From assembly GCF_003470205.1 (NCBI RefSeq), contig NZ_QWKP01000218.1, positions 1-64,000 of the forward strand: a stretch of 64,000 nt of DNA, written 5' to 3'. A program made the position numbers and the translations under genes. How positions within the stretch are numbered: position 1 is the stretch's first letter; every line of letters begins with the position of its first letter. The notes below the pieces were generated by a model that was not told where the DNA came from, searched no databases, and saw nothing but the letters and a program-made list of their open reading frames with translations. This DNA comes from Cellulomonas rhizosphaerae (GTDB taxonomy: Bacteria; Actinomycetota; Actinomycetes; Actinomycetales; Cellulomonadaceae). Of this stretch, positions 7,173 through 18,925 are shown one piece after another.

Positions 7173-9406
7173 CGGCCCGAGCCCGGGCGCCGACGCTGCC
7201 GCGCGATGAGCTGGGCCTGCAGGTCGACGAGCGGCCCGTCCGGCCCCTGCGCGTGACGGGTCCAGGCGCCCTCGGCGTCGAGGTGCCAGGACGCGGTGCC
7301 CTCGTCCATCGACTCGTCGATCAGGTCGACGAGCTCGGCGATCTGATCGTGGTCGGCGATCCGGACGAGCGCCTCGACGCGCCGGTCGAGGTTGCGGTGC
7401 ATGAGGTCGGCGCTGCCGATGAACACGTCGGGGCCCTCGAACGTGTCGTCCTCGGTCGGCACGGCGTGCGCGAACGCGAAGATCCGGGCGTGCTCGAGGA
7501 AGCGGCCCAGGATCGAGCGGACGCGGATGTTCTCGCTGAGTCCCGGGACGCCGGGGCGCAACGAGCAGATGCCGCGCACGACGATGTCGACCGGCACGCC
7601 CGACTGGGACGCGCGGTACAGGGCGTCGATCGTGGCCTCGTCGACCATCGAGTTGACCTTGATCTTGATCCACGCCGGGTGGCCGTCGCGCGCGGCCTGG
7701 GCCTCACGGTCGATCCGCTCGACGAGCCCGGCGCGCACGCTGCGCGGGGCGACGAGCAGGCGGTGGAACCGGCTCTTGGGCGCGTACCCGGAGAGCTGGT
7801 TGAACAGCCGCGTGAGGTCCTGGCCCACCTCGGGGTCGGCCGTCAGCAGGCCGACGTCCGTGTACAGGCGCGCGGTCTTGGGGTGGTAGTTGCCGGTGCC
7901 GACGTGGCTGTAGCGGCGCAGCCCGTCCGACTCCTGACGGACCACCAGGCTGAGCTTGCAGTGCGTCTTGAGCCCGACGATGCCGTAGACCACGTGCACG
8001 CCGGCCTGCTCGAGCTTGCGGGCCCAGGAGATGTTGTTCTGCTCGTCGAACCGGGCCTTGATCTCGACCAGCGCCAGCACCTGCTTGCCCGCCTGGGCGG
8101 CGTCGATGAGGGCGTCGACGATCGGGGAGTCGCCCGACGTGCGGTAGAGGGTCTGCTTGATGGCCAGCACCTGCGGGTCGGCCGCGGCCTGCTCGAGGAA
8201 CGTCTGCACCGACGTGGAGAACGAGTCGTACGGGTGGTGCAGCAGGATGTCGCGCTCGCGGATCTTGGCGAACACGTCGGTCGGGGTCGCGCTCTCGACC
8301 TCGGCCAGCTGGCGGTGGGTGGTCGGGACGAACCGCGGGAACTGCAGGGCGGCGCGGTCGAGGTCGGCGATGAGGTTGAGCCCGGTCTGGTCGAGCGGCG
8401 CGGGCAGCTCGTAGACCTCGTCGTCGGCCATGCCCAGCTCGCGGATGAGCAGGCGGCGGATGCGTGGGCTGATGCCCTCGGCGATCTCGAGCCGCACGGG
8501 CGGGCCGAACCGGCGGCGCAGCAGCTCCTTCTCCATCGCCTTGAGGAGGTTCTCGGCATCGTCCTCCTCGACCTCGACGTCCTCGTTGCGGGTCACGCGG
8601 AACGTGTGGTGCTCCTGGACCTCCATGCCGGGGAACAGGTGCTCGAGGTGCTCGGAGATGACGTCCTCGACGGGCACGAAGCTCGTCGGGCCCTTCTCGA
8701 CGCTCGCGGTCTGCTCGTCGGGCGCGCTCGGGCGGCCGCTCGCGTCGACCGCGATGAAGCGCGGCAGCAGGGGCGGCACCTTGACGCGGGCGAAGTGCTC
8801 CTTGCCGGTCGTCGGGTTCACGACGACCACGGCGAGGTTGAGCGACAGGCCCGAGATGTACGGGAACGGGTGCGCGGGGTCCACGGCGAGCGGCGTCAGG
8901 ACCGGGAAGATCTGGCGCCGGAAGAACTTGCGCAGGCGGTCCTGCTCGCTCTCGCCGAGGTCCTGCCAGCGCACGAGCGTGATTCCCTCACGGGCCAGCG
9001 CGGGCTGGACCTGCTCGGCGAACACGCGCGCGTGCCGGTCCATGAGCTGGTGCGCCTGCTCGCTGATGGCCTCGAGGACCTGCCGCGGCGCGAGGCCCGA
9101 CGCGGCCGTCACCGCGATGCCGGTCGCGATGCGGCGCTTGAGGCCGGCGACGCGGACCATGAAGAACTCGTCGAGGTTGGACGCGAAGATCGCCAGGAAC
9201 CGCACGCGCTCGAGCAGCGGGAGGTCCGGGTCCTCGGCCAGCTCCAGCACGCGCTGGTTGAACGCGAGCCAGGAGACCTCGCGGTCGCTGAACCTGTCGT
9301 CGGGCAGGGGCTCCGAGGGCGCGGGTTCGGGCGCGGTCTCGGGGGCCGCGACGTGCTCGGCGATGTGGGCGGCGAGCTCGGCTTCGAGCGCAGGTGCGTC
9401 CGTCAT
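7169..9406 (-). CDS. ppk: Polyphosphate kinase 1
   Basis: A 745-residue PPK1 that reversibly transfers the ATP gamma-phosphate to polyphosphate. All four regions are visible: the N-domain beginning [20 protein letters not shown], the head domain [18 protein letters not shown], and the phospholipase-D-like catalytic domains with [20 protein letters not shown], which holds the autophosphorylated histidine, and the C-terminal block [31 protein letters not shown] 30-residue Ala/Glu/Pro-rich lead precedes the conserved part. ATG 9406 overlaps the mshD stop (ATGA) and mutT1 overlaps its own stop. No strong Shine-Dalgarno is seen, in keeping with coupling to mshD. Confidence 0.96.
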   Translation of the reverse strand: MTDAPALEAELAAHIAEHVAAPETAPEPAPSEPLPDDRFSDREVSWLAFNQRVLELAEDPDLPLLERVRFLAIFASNLDEFFMVRVAGLKRRIATGIAVTAASGLAPRQVLEAISEQAHQLMDRHARVFAEQVQPALAREGITLVRWQDLGESEQDRLRKFFRRQIFPVLTPLAVDPAHPFPYISGLSLNLAVVVVNPTTGKEHFARVKVPPLLPRFIAVDASGRPSAPDEQTASVEKGPTSFVPVEDVISEHLEHLFPGMEVQEHHTFRVTRNEDVEVEEDDAENLLKAMEKELLRRRFGPPVRLEIAEGISPRIRRLLIRELGMADDEVYELPAPLDQTGLNLIADLDRAALQFPRFVPTTHRQLAEVESATPTDVFAKIRERDILLHHPYDSFSTSVQTFLEQAAADPQVLAIKQTLYRTSGDSPIVDALIDAAQAGKQVLALVEIKARFDEQNNISWARKLEQAGVHVVYGIVGLKTHCKLSLVVRQESDGLRRYSHVGTGNYHPKTARLYTDVGLLTADPEVGQDLTRLFNQLSGYAPKSRFHRLLVAPRSVRAGLVERIDREAQAARDGHPAWIKIKVNSMVDEATIDALYRASQSGVPVDIVVRGICSLRPGVPGLSENIRVRSILGRFLEHARIFAFAHAVPTEDDTFEGPDVFIGSADLMHRNLDRRVEALVRIADHDQIAELVDLIDESMDEGTASWHLDAEGAWTRHAQGPDGPLVDLQAQLIARQRRRPGSGR

Positions 9407-10365
9407 GGTGCCATCGTGGCACCGGTCGGTGAACGGCGGGTATCGGAACCGAACATCACGTCCGTCGCCGACTTCTCGAACCCGGCGCGGCGGTACGTCC
9501 GGATCGCGACGGTGTTCTCCGCGCCGGTGTAGAGGATCGCCGCCGACAGTCCCCGCGCGGCCAGGTGGTTGAGGCCCGCGACGGTCAGCGCGCTGCCCAG
9601 GCCCAGGCCCTGCGCGTCGGGGTCGACGCCCACGACGTAGATCTCGCCGACCGGCACGGGCCCGTGCTCCCCGGCCGGGTGCACCTTGGTCCACACCGAG
9701 CCGAGCAGCTTGCCGTCGCGCTCGGCGAGCAGGAACCCGGCCGGGTCGAACCAGGCCTCGAGCTCGCGCGCGCGCAGGTCGGCCGACGTCATGCGGCCCT
9801 GCTCGGGGTGGTGCGCGAACGCGCGCGAGTTCACGCGCCGCCAGGCGTCCTCGTCCTGGCCGGGCACGAACTGGCGCAGCGTGACGCCGGGGGGCAGGAC
9901 CACGTCACCGCCGCGCTCGAGCGGCTCGAGGCGCATCTGCCACAGCTCGCGGACCACCGGCATCCCCGCGTCGGCGGCGAACGCCCGGGCCGCGGGCAGG
10001 TCGCCGTGCGCCCACACGTGCAGCACCCGGTCGAGGACGTCGTCGGTCACGGGCGCTCCGGCCGCCAGCAGTGCCCGGCCCACGCCGCGGCGGCGGTGCG
10101 CGGGGTCGACGACCAGCTCGCCGCGGACCGTCGCGGCGAGGCTCACGTCGAGCTGCGCGTACCCGGTGAGCGTGCCGTCCTCGTCGCGGGCCAGCAGGTG
10201 CGCGACCCGCGCCTGGTCGTCCTCGAGCCACAGCAGCGGCTGCTCCGAGAGCGGCGCGATGCCGTCGACCGCTGCGGCGCGCGCGGCCAGCTCGCGGACC
10301 TCGTCCGCCTCGGGCGTGGGCAGCGGCCCCGTGCGGACCTGGACCGGCGTGCTCGGATCGGACAT
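9403..10365 (-). CDS. mshD: Mycothiol synthase
   Basis: A 320-residue protein of two tandem GNAT domains, which acetylates cysteinyl-glucosaminyl-inositol with acetyl-CoA in the last step of mycothiol synthesis. The N-terminal domain has the acetyl-CoA loop [15 protein letters not shown]; the C-terminal domain has [21 protein letters not shown], followed by [19 protein letters not shown] typical of MshD. It heads the mshD-ppk-mutT1 operon, its stop overlapping the ppk start by four bases. Divergent from the monooxygenase gene at 10458, with 92 bases between the start codons. Mycothiol restricts the organism to the actinobacteria. Confidence 0.94.
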   Translation of the reverse strand: MSDPSTPVQVRTGPLPTPEADEVRELAARAAAVDGIAPLSEQPLLWLEDDQARVAHLLARDEDGTLTGYAQLDVSLAATVRGELVVDPAHRRRGVGRALLAAGAPVTDDVLDRVLHVWAHGDLPAARAFAADAGMPVVRELWQMRLEPLERGGDVVLPPGVTLRQFVPGQDEDAWRRVNSRAFAHHPEQGRMTSADLRARELEAWFDPAGFLLAERDGKLLGSVWTKVHPAGEHGPVPVGEIYVVGVDPDAQGLGLGSALTVAGLNHLAARGLSAAILYTGAENTVAIRTYRRAGFEKSATDVMFGSDTRRSPTGATMAP

Positions 10366-10457
10366 CCGTCCATCCCACCACGACAGGCCGTCCGCGGGGG
10401 CGGGTGAAATGCCGAAGCCCTCCTCGGCGCGCGCGTGGGCGGGTACGTTGGTCGGAC

Positions 10458-11867
10458 ATGGACCAGCCGCCCGACGAGACGCGCGAGGCCCCGGCGAGCC
10501 CGGAGCCGGCCCGTGCGTCTCCCCGGTCCGACGACACGATGGAGCTCGTGCTGGAGTTCGACGACGCGGGGTCGCCGCGGCCCGTGCCCGTTGGGGGTGG
10601 GGCGCACGCTCATGTGGACGCGGCTCCCGTGGACGACCTCGGTGCGGGGGACGACGAGGCGCCGTCGGCGGAGCCCGTCGCCGTCGAGGCGCCCAGCCGG
10701 CGGTCGCGGCGGGAGCGCGGCGCGCACCGGTCGGCCGACGGGCCGGTCGAGGTGGACGTCGTCGTCATCGGGGCCGGTCAGGCGGGGCTCTCGTCGGCCC
10801 ATCACCTGCGCACGAGCGGCTACACGGCCGTCGGCGAGCGCGGGTGGGAGCGCGCGGAGCGGACGTTCGTCGTCCTCGACGACTCTCCCGCACCCGGCGG
10901 CGCGTGGCAGCACCGGTGGCCTGGCCTGACGATGGCCGACGCGCACGGCGTGCACGAGCTGCCCGGCATGCCGTTCCGCGTCGTCGACCCCGCGGAACCC
11001 GCCGCGCGTGCGGTGCCGCACTACTTCGCGCAGTACGAGGACGCGTTCGACCTGCACGTCCAGCGGCCCGTGAAGGTCGCTCGCGTGAGCGACGTCGACG
11101 GGTGGCTCGTGGTCGAGTCGCACAGCGTCGAGCGGCCCGACGAGGGCGTCGTCTGGCGTGCCCGCGGGCTCGTGAACGCCTCCGGCACGTGGTCGAAGCC
11201 GTTCTGGCCGGTGTACCCGGGGCAGGCGGCGTTCCGCGGCCGCCAGCTGCACACGCACGACTACCGCACGCCGCAGGAGCTGGCGGACGGGCACGTGATC
11301 GTGGTCGGCGGCGGCACCTCCGCGGTGCAGCTGCTGCTCGCGCTCGCGGAGGTCACGACGACCACCTGGGTGACCCGCCGGCCGCCCCAGTGGCGCGACG
11401 AGGAGTTCAGGCCGGAGGTCGGCCGGGCCGCCGTGGCGCTCGTCGAGGAACGCACGCGCGCGGGGCTGCCCCCGCAGAGCATCGTCAGCGTCACCGGCCT
11501 GCCGCTGACCCCGGCCTACCGCGCAGGCATCGAGGCCGGCGTGCTCGCGGCGAGGCCCATGTTCAGCCGCCTGACCGCGACGGGCGCAGAGTGGGACGAG
11601 GTCCCTGTCGCGAACGGCTGGGCGGAGGGGCCGGCGTCGGTGGAGGCCGCGACGGTCCTGTGGTGCACGGGCTTCCGTGCCGCGCTCGACCACCTCGCGC
11701 CGCTGCGGTTGCGCGGGACGGGCGGGGGGATCGTGATGGACGGCACCTCGGTCGTCGCCGATCCGCGCATCCAGCTCGTCGGCTACGGCCCGAGCGCGTC
11801 GACGATCGGCGCCAACCGCGCCGGCCGCGAGGCCGCCCGCAACCTCCAGGCCCTGACGACCCCCTGA
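10458..11867 (+). CDS. Flavin-dependent monooxygenase / FAD-NAD(P)H oxidoreductase
   Basis: A 469-residue two-dinucleotide-fold flavoprotein related to CzcO/flavin monooxygenases. The FAD loop VVVIGAGQAGLSSAHHL lies at about 101-117 and the NADPH loop HVIVVGGGTSAVQLLL in the middle; LWCTGFRAALDHL and the final ATG-like motif IQLVGYGPSASTIGANRAGR complete the set. The first 95 residues are an unusual, low-complexity, Ala/Pro/Asp/Arg-rich lead not expected in this family. ATG 10458 is 8 bases after TACGTT (10444-10449) and has no Shine-Dalgarno, so it looks leaderless; an upstream GTG frame opening at 10404 is less likely. Substrate unknown. Confidence 0.88.
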   Translation: MDQPPDETREAPASPEPARASPRSDDTMELVLEFDDAGSPRPVPVGGGAHAHVDAAPVDDLGAGDDEAPSAEPVAVEAPSRRSRRERGAHRSADGPVEVDVVVIGAGQAGLSSAHHLRTSGYTAVGERGWERAERTFVVLDDSPAPGGAWQHRWPGLTMADAHGVHELPGMPFRVVDPAEPAARAVPHYFAQYEDAFDLHVQRPVKVARVSDVDGWLVVESHSVERPDEGVVWRARGLVNASGTWSKPFWPVYPGQAAFRGRQLHTHDYRTPQELADGHVIVVGGGTSAVQLLLALAEVTTTTWVTRRPPQWRDEEFRPEVGRAAVALVEERTRAGLPPQSIVSVTGLPLTPAYRAGIEAGVLAARPMFSRLTATGAEWDEVPVANGWAEGPASVEAATVLWCTGFRAALDHLAPLRLRGTGGGIVMDGTSVVADPRIQLVGYGPSASTIGANRAGREAARNLQALTTP

Positions 11868-11965
11868 CACCGGCCAGGCCGCGCAGCACGCGCACCCTGG
11901 TCACTCGGCGTCGTGGGCACACACCGCACCGCGCCGCCCCCGACTGCGGCGCAGCGCTGCGCTCG

Positions 11966-12023
11966 GGCGCTTCGGTGCAGCGTTAGTTGCGCATAGCGGT
12001 ACTAACGCTGCACTTAGTGGCCC
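11966..12023. repeat. Palindromic intergenic repeat, copy 1
   Basis: A 58-base unit whose core GTGCAGCGTTAGT (from 11975) pairs perfectly with ACTAACGCTGCAC (to 12013) across a 13-base centre, TGCGCATAGCGGT. It lies between the convergent monooxygenase and mannanase genes and resembles REP/BIME elements in layout. Confidence 0.75.
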
Positions 12024-12051
12024 GGGACGCGGACGCGGGTCGGCGCGGCGC

Positions 12052-12109
12052 GGCGCTTAGGTGCAGCGTTACTTACGCATAGCGGCATTAACGCTGCACC
12101 TAGTGGCCC
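12052..12109. repeat. Palindromic intergenic repeat, copy 2
   Basis: Second copy in the same orientation, matching copy 1 at 52 of 58 bases. The arms TAGGTGCAGCGTTA and TAACGCTGCACCTA pair over 14 bases. The six changes fall mostly in or next to the loop, so the stem-forming arms are the conserved part. Confidence 0.75.
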
Positions 12110-12129
12110 TGGGGCCGGCGCTGGTGCGT

Positions 12130-12165
12130 GCGTGGCCCCGGGCTCGGGGGAGCACGGGGCCACGC
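12130..12165 (-). terminator. Hairpin terminator of the mannanase gene
   Basis: GCGTGGCCCCG (12130-12140) pairs with CGGGGCCACGC (12155-12165) over 11 bases with a 14-base loop, 28 bases past the mannanase stop. Confidence 0.7.
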
Positions 12166-12193
12166 GGTGGAGCTGCTCTGGCGGTGGGGTGGG

Positions 12194-13618
12194 TCAGCTG
12201 GCCGTGCAGGTGACCGGGGTGGAGGCGCTCGGGGCCGTGCCGGTCCCCACCCACCCGTAGGTCGTCGTCGCGCCGGCGCCCAGCGAGCCGTTCCACGGGG
12301 CGTTGGTGACCGTCTCGATCGAGCCCGCCTGGCTGAACGTGCCGGACCACCCCTGGACCGTGCCGCCCGTCGGGACAGCGAAGGTCGTCTTCCAGGCGGC
12401 GATCGCCGACGTGCCGGCCTTGATCGTCACGCCCGCCTGGTACCCGCCGGGCCAGGTGCTGCTCACGGTGAGCGTCGCGGTGCACGCCTTGCCGGCCGGG
12501 GTGGTCGGCGTCGGGGTGGGGGTCGGCGTGACCGTCGGGGTGGGCGTCGGAGTGGGGGTGGGGGTGGGAGTCGGGGTCACGGTCGGCGTGGGCGTCGGCG
12601 TCGGCTGGGTGCCGCCGTAGATCTTCGCCGTCACGGCCGTCGCCTTGATCCCGTTGACCCCGTTGAGCACCTTCTGGCCCCACGGGGAGAGGTTCGCCGG
12701 GTTGAAGTTGAGCACCATGTCGAGGATCGGGTCGGTGTTGCCCGACCACGACCAGCCGTAGTAGCCGATGTTGCGCTTCACGGCCTCGGCCATCACGGTC
12801 GCGTCGTCGACGTCGGCCGTGCTGTTCCGGTAGCCGAACTCGCCGACGATCAGCGGCAGGCCCTTGGCCTTGAACGCGTCGAGGTACGACGTGATCGACG
12901 AGGCGGTGTTGTAGACGCCGTACATGTGGATCGAGAACAGCGTGTTCGCGTCGGGGTCGGCGGCCGCGACCGTCGCCGCGCTGTCGCGCATGATGTTCTT
13001 CCAGTCCTGGCCCCACGCGGGGGCGTCGACCACGATGTTGTGGTGCAGGCCCGCGGCGCGCAGCTTCTTGATCGCGGCGGCCGTGTCACCGGCCCACTTG
13101 GTGTTGGCGGTGTCGTTGTTGCCGAACGGCTCGTTGCCGATGTTGATCTGGATGTAGTCCTCCTGGCCCTGGAGGACCGAGGCCAGCGAGATCCAGTAGC
13201 TGGCGGCCGTGTCGAGGCTCGAGGCGGCGCCCTCCTCGCCGTAGCCCGTGGTGTCGTGGTCCTCGAGCATGCAGATCAGCTTGTTCGCCTTGCAAAGGCT
13301 GATGATGTTCGCGACGTCGGCCGCGTCGTTCTTGGTCCAGCGCGTGCCGTCGGAGAGCACCACGCGCAGCGCGTTGGCCCCGGCGGCGCGGATGGCGGGG
13401 ATCGCGGCCGCGGTCTGCGAGGTGTACCAGGTGTGCGCGTGGCTCACGCCGCGGGCGACGAACGGCGTGCCGTCCTTCTCCACGAGCTGGGTGCCCGAGA
13501 TGTGCAGGCCGGGCGGCGTGGCGGCCCGCGCCGACGTGGAGACCAGCGTCGTCGCGCCGAGCGCGACGAGTGCGGTGGCCACGGCGACGCCGGGCAGCAG
13601 GGACTTTCGAGACCTCAT
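12194..13618 (-). CDS. Secreted GH5 endo-beta-1,4-mannanase with CBM2 domain
   Basis: A 474-residue exported glycoside hydrolase that cleaves plant beta-mannan, or less likely cellulose. Residues 1-32 are a Sec signal (RSRK, then a hydrophobic run, ending ARA). The GH5 domain (about 36-335) has the acid/base in INIGNEP (E163) and the nucleophile in LIVGEFG (E260). GLHISGTQLVEKDG and RGVSHAHTWY match GH5_8 mannanases. A Pro-Thr linker (338-373) of repeated PT units joins a CBM2 cellulose-binding domain (376-474) bounded by C379 and C471. ATG 13618 has GAGG seven bases upstream; the longer frame to 13771 would bury the signal peptide. A LacI-type palindrome lies 142 bases upstream. Confidence 0.92.
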   Translation of the reverse strand: MRSRKSLLPGVAVATALVALGATTLVSTSARAATPPGLHISGTQLVEKDGTPFVARGVSHAHTWYTSQTAAAIPAIRAAGANALRVVLSDGTRWTKNDAADVANIISLCKANKLICMLEDHDTTGYGEEGAASSLDTAASYWISLASVLQGQEDYIQINIGNEPFGNNDTANTKWAGDTAAAIKKLRAAGLHHNIVVDAPAWGQDWKNIMRDSAATVAAADPDANTLFSIHMYGVYNTASSITSYLDAFKAKGLPLIVGEFGYRNSTADVDDATVMAEAVKRNIGYYGWSWSGNTDPILDMVLNFNPANLSPWGQKVLNGVNGIKATAVTAKIYGGTQPTPTPTPTVTPTPTPTPTPTPTPTVTPTPTPTPTTPAGKACTATLTVSSTWPGGYQAGVTIKAGTSAIAAWKTTFAVPTGGTVQGWSGTFSQAGSIETVTNAPWNGSLGAGATTTYGWVGTGTAPSASTPVTCTAS

Positions 13619-13759
13619 GGGACATCCTCGTTCCGGGGGCTTCGGGTGGCCGCGCACGTGCCGGCGGCCGGTTGGCTGCACCCACCCGCCGCGCCGTCGT
13701 CGGCCGGCAGGCGGGTGCGTGGTCACACAACCAGTTAGCCCTGCGGGCCTCCACGGCCC

Positions 13760-13769
13760 GAAACGTTTC
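13760..13769. promoter_or_regulatory. LacI-type operator upstream of the mannanase
   Basis: GAAACGTTTC is a perfect 10-bp palindrome with a central CG, the form bound by LacI-family regulators of plant-polysaccharide genes. It sits between serC's stop and the mannanase start. The exact promoter could not be placed. Confidence 0.5.
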
Positions 13770-13802
13770 ACCCCGGATGTCGGGCGCCCGACGAGGCAGG
13801 GG

Positions 13803-17046
<3,244 letters not shown>

Positions 17047-17135
17047 GCAGACCTCCTGTGCAGCGGCATCGGTGCGACGGGGGCGAGCCCCCGGACCGCA
17101 CTCTAGTCATCTCCGCCCGGAGGCTCGCGCCGAGG

Positions 17136-17957
17136 TCAGCGGTGCCGCTCGCGGAACTCCCCGAGCCGGACGCCGCGACGACGCGCAGCGGCCGCGACGA
17201 AGCCGGACAGCAGCACGAGGAACCCGGCCGTGAGCAGCGTGCCCGACGAGCCGGAGACGAGCACCTGCGTGATCGTCAGGTGCCACCCCGAGGAGTCGAC
17301 GTACTGCAGCGTCAGGTCGCGCGCAACGCCGGGTGCGATGAGCGAGACGCCACCGAGCCCGGACAGCACGACGCCCGCGGTGAGCGGGACGGCGGGCGTC
17401 CATGTGCCGAGCAGGACGACCCAGCCGAGCAGCAGGAGGCCGATCCCGACGAGCACGATGCCCATCGTGTCGACCGTCGCCGTCCAGCCGCTGACCTGCG
17501 CCTCGAGGATGCGCGCCTGGCCGATCAGCAGCGTGCCCGCCGCGACCGGGCCGAGCACGAGCCCGACGATCGCGCCGACGACGTGCGTGCCGACCGACGT
17601 CGAGCGCGGCGCGTTCGGGTCCGGGAAAAGCTCCTCGTCGGTCGGGGGCTGCGGCGTGAACGTGGACTCGGGAGCGGCCACCACGGGCTGCTCCTTGGTC
17701 CCCGGCGCGGGTTCGGCGGGAGGCGGGACGACGGCCGTCGCGGGGCCGGTGCTCGGCGCGGCGGGCTCGACCGGGGTGCGGGAGCTGACGCGCGCGAAGG
17801 TCTTCGTCGGCTCGTCCTCCGGCGGCGGCGTCGGCGCGGGACGGACGACGGCGTGGCGGCCGGTGTCCACGGCGGGCTCGCTCGCGGGCGCCTGCGGGGG
17901 CTCGCCGTCGACGGCGGGCTGGACTTCGGTCGGTCGGTCGGGGTCGGAGGTGCTCAT
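17136..17957 (-). CDS. Membrane protein with disordered Pro-rich N-terminus
   Basis: A 273-residue protein of unknown function. Residues 1-115 are Pro/Ala/Thr/Glu-rich and probably disordered in the cytoplasm (includes EDEPTKTFARVSSRTPVE, a possible phosphorylation region). From about 122 come four hydrophobic helices: VVGAIVGLVLGPVAAGTLLIG, MGIVLVGIGLLLLGWVVLLG, VPLTAGVVLSGLGGVSLIAPG and TLLTAGFLVLLSGFVAAAARRR, ending in a basic tail. ATG 17957 has GGAG six bases upstream. Lies 52 bases beyond the FNT gene and 89 before acs on the same strand. I do not recognise a family; the architecture is common among actinobacterial envelope proteins. Confidence 0.8.
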   Translation of the reverse strand: MSTSDPDRPTEVQPAVDGEPPQAPASEPAVDTGRHAVVRPAPTPPPEDEPTKTFARVSSRTPVEPAAPSTGPATAVVPPPAEPAPGTKEQPVVAAPESTFTPQPPTDEELFPDPNAPRSTSVGTHVVGAIVGLVLGPVAAGTLLIGQARILEAQVSGWTATVDTMGIVLVGIGLLLLGWVVLLGTWTPAVPLTAGVVLSGLGGVSLIAPGVARDLTLQYVDSSGWHLTITQVLVSGSSGTLLTAGFLVLLSGFVAAAARRRGVRLGEFRERHR

Positions 17958-18009
17958 CCGTGCTCCAGTGATGGCCGAGGGGGCGACGCGGGTGCGCCGC
18001 CGTTCCCGG

Positions 18010-18834
18010 TCACCGTATTGCGGTCGTCGTCGCCTCGCGCTCCGGTGCGGGCGTGTCGGGCGACGCGGGTCGGCTGCCGTAGGCGTAGGCGAGGCCGACG
18101 AGGACCGCGCCGCCGATCGTGTTCCCGAGGCCGACCACCGCGACGTTCCGGGCGAACTCGCCGATCGTCGCGCCGGGCAGGCCACCGAGCAGCCCGAGCG
18201 AGAAGGTCGTCATGTTCGCGACCACGTGCTCGAAGCCCGAGGTGATGAACACCATCACGCACGCGAAGATCACCGCGATGCGCGCACCCTCGCTGCGCAG
18301 CCGGGCCGCGCACCACACGGCCAGGCAGACGAGCAGGTTGCACAGGATGCCCCGGACGACGAGCTGGCCCGAGGTCTCGGCCGCCTTGTGCTCGATCATC
18401 GTCGCGATCATCGCCCCGCCGGGCGTGCTGGGGGCCAGGACACCGGAGGCGTGCACCAGCACGGCGAAAACGAAGGCACCGACGAAGTTGCCGGCGAGCA
18501 CGGCGAGCAGCGTGGCCGCGGCGCGCGCCCAGCCGACCACGCCGCGGACGGCACCCTGCGTGAGGATCATCATCGCGGAGGTCGCCAGCTCACCCCCGGC
18601 GACGACGACGATCGTCAGCGCGACCCCGAACACCAGGCCCTGGACGAGCGGCGTGAACCCCGAGCCCACCGCGGCGAGCGGGCCGCCGGCGGTCGCCATG
18701 ATGACGACGCCGATGCCGATGTAGGCACCCGCGAGGGCGGTCCGCACCAGGAAGACGCCGGGCGTGCGCAGCAGGTCGACCTTGTGGTGCGCGGCGTCCG
18801 CCTGGGCGTCGACGGCTTCGGAGATGGTCAGCAC
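18010..18834 (-). CDS. Formate/nitrite transporter family channel
   Basis: A 274-residue FNT-family protein; these form pentameric six-helix channels for formate, nitrite or hydrosulfide. The pore-lining signature GFEHVVANMTTFSLGLL holds the conserved histidine, and the duplicated half carries GELATSAMM. The GTG 18834 start lies six bases after GACGCT on the minus strand and has no clear Shine-Dalgarno, so it may be leaderless. Divergent from the flavin oxidoreductase at 18926, with 91 bases between starts. Whether the substrate is nitrite, formate or another weak acid cannot be told; no nir, nar or pfl gene is adjacent. Confidence 0.9.
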   Translation of the reverse strand: MLTISEAVDAQADAAHHKVDLLRTPGVFLVRTALAGAYIGIGVVIMATAGGPLAAVGSGFTPLVQGLVFGVALTIVVVAGGELATSAMMILTQGAVRGVVGWARAAATLLAVLAGNFVGAFVFAVLVHASGVLAPSTPGGAMIATMIEHKAAETSGQLVVRGILCNLLVCLAVWCAARLRSEGARIAVIFACVMVFITSGFEHVVANMTTFSLGLLGGLPGATIGEFARNVAVVGLGNTIGGAVLVGLAYAYGSRPASPDTPAPEREATTTAIR

Positions 18835-18925
18835 GGGTTCAGCGTCCCGCGAACACCCGGCCGGATCCTGGGACGAAGGACCGAGGGCCTCAGCCGACGC
18901 GGCCCGCCGGACATAGCGTGGCTGC

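Noticed and set aside
7088-9532. 814-codon plus-strand frame opposite ppk.
   Set aside because: Composition is Arg/Val/Asp/Leu-rich as expected for the complement of a high-GC gene, and ppk on the other strand is unmistakable.
12500-12610. Regular short repeats that look like a small array.
   Set aside because: They are in-frame codons for the Pro-Thr linker of the mannanase; there are no spacers of CRISPR type.
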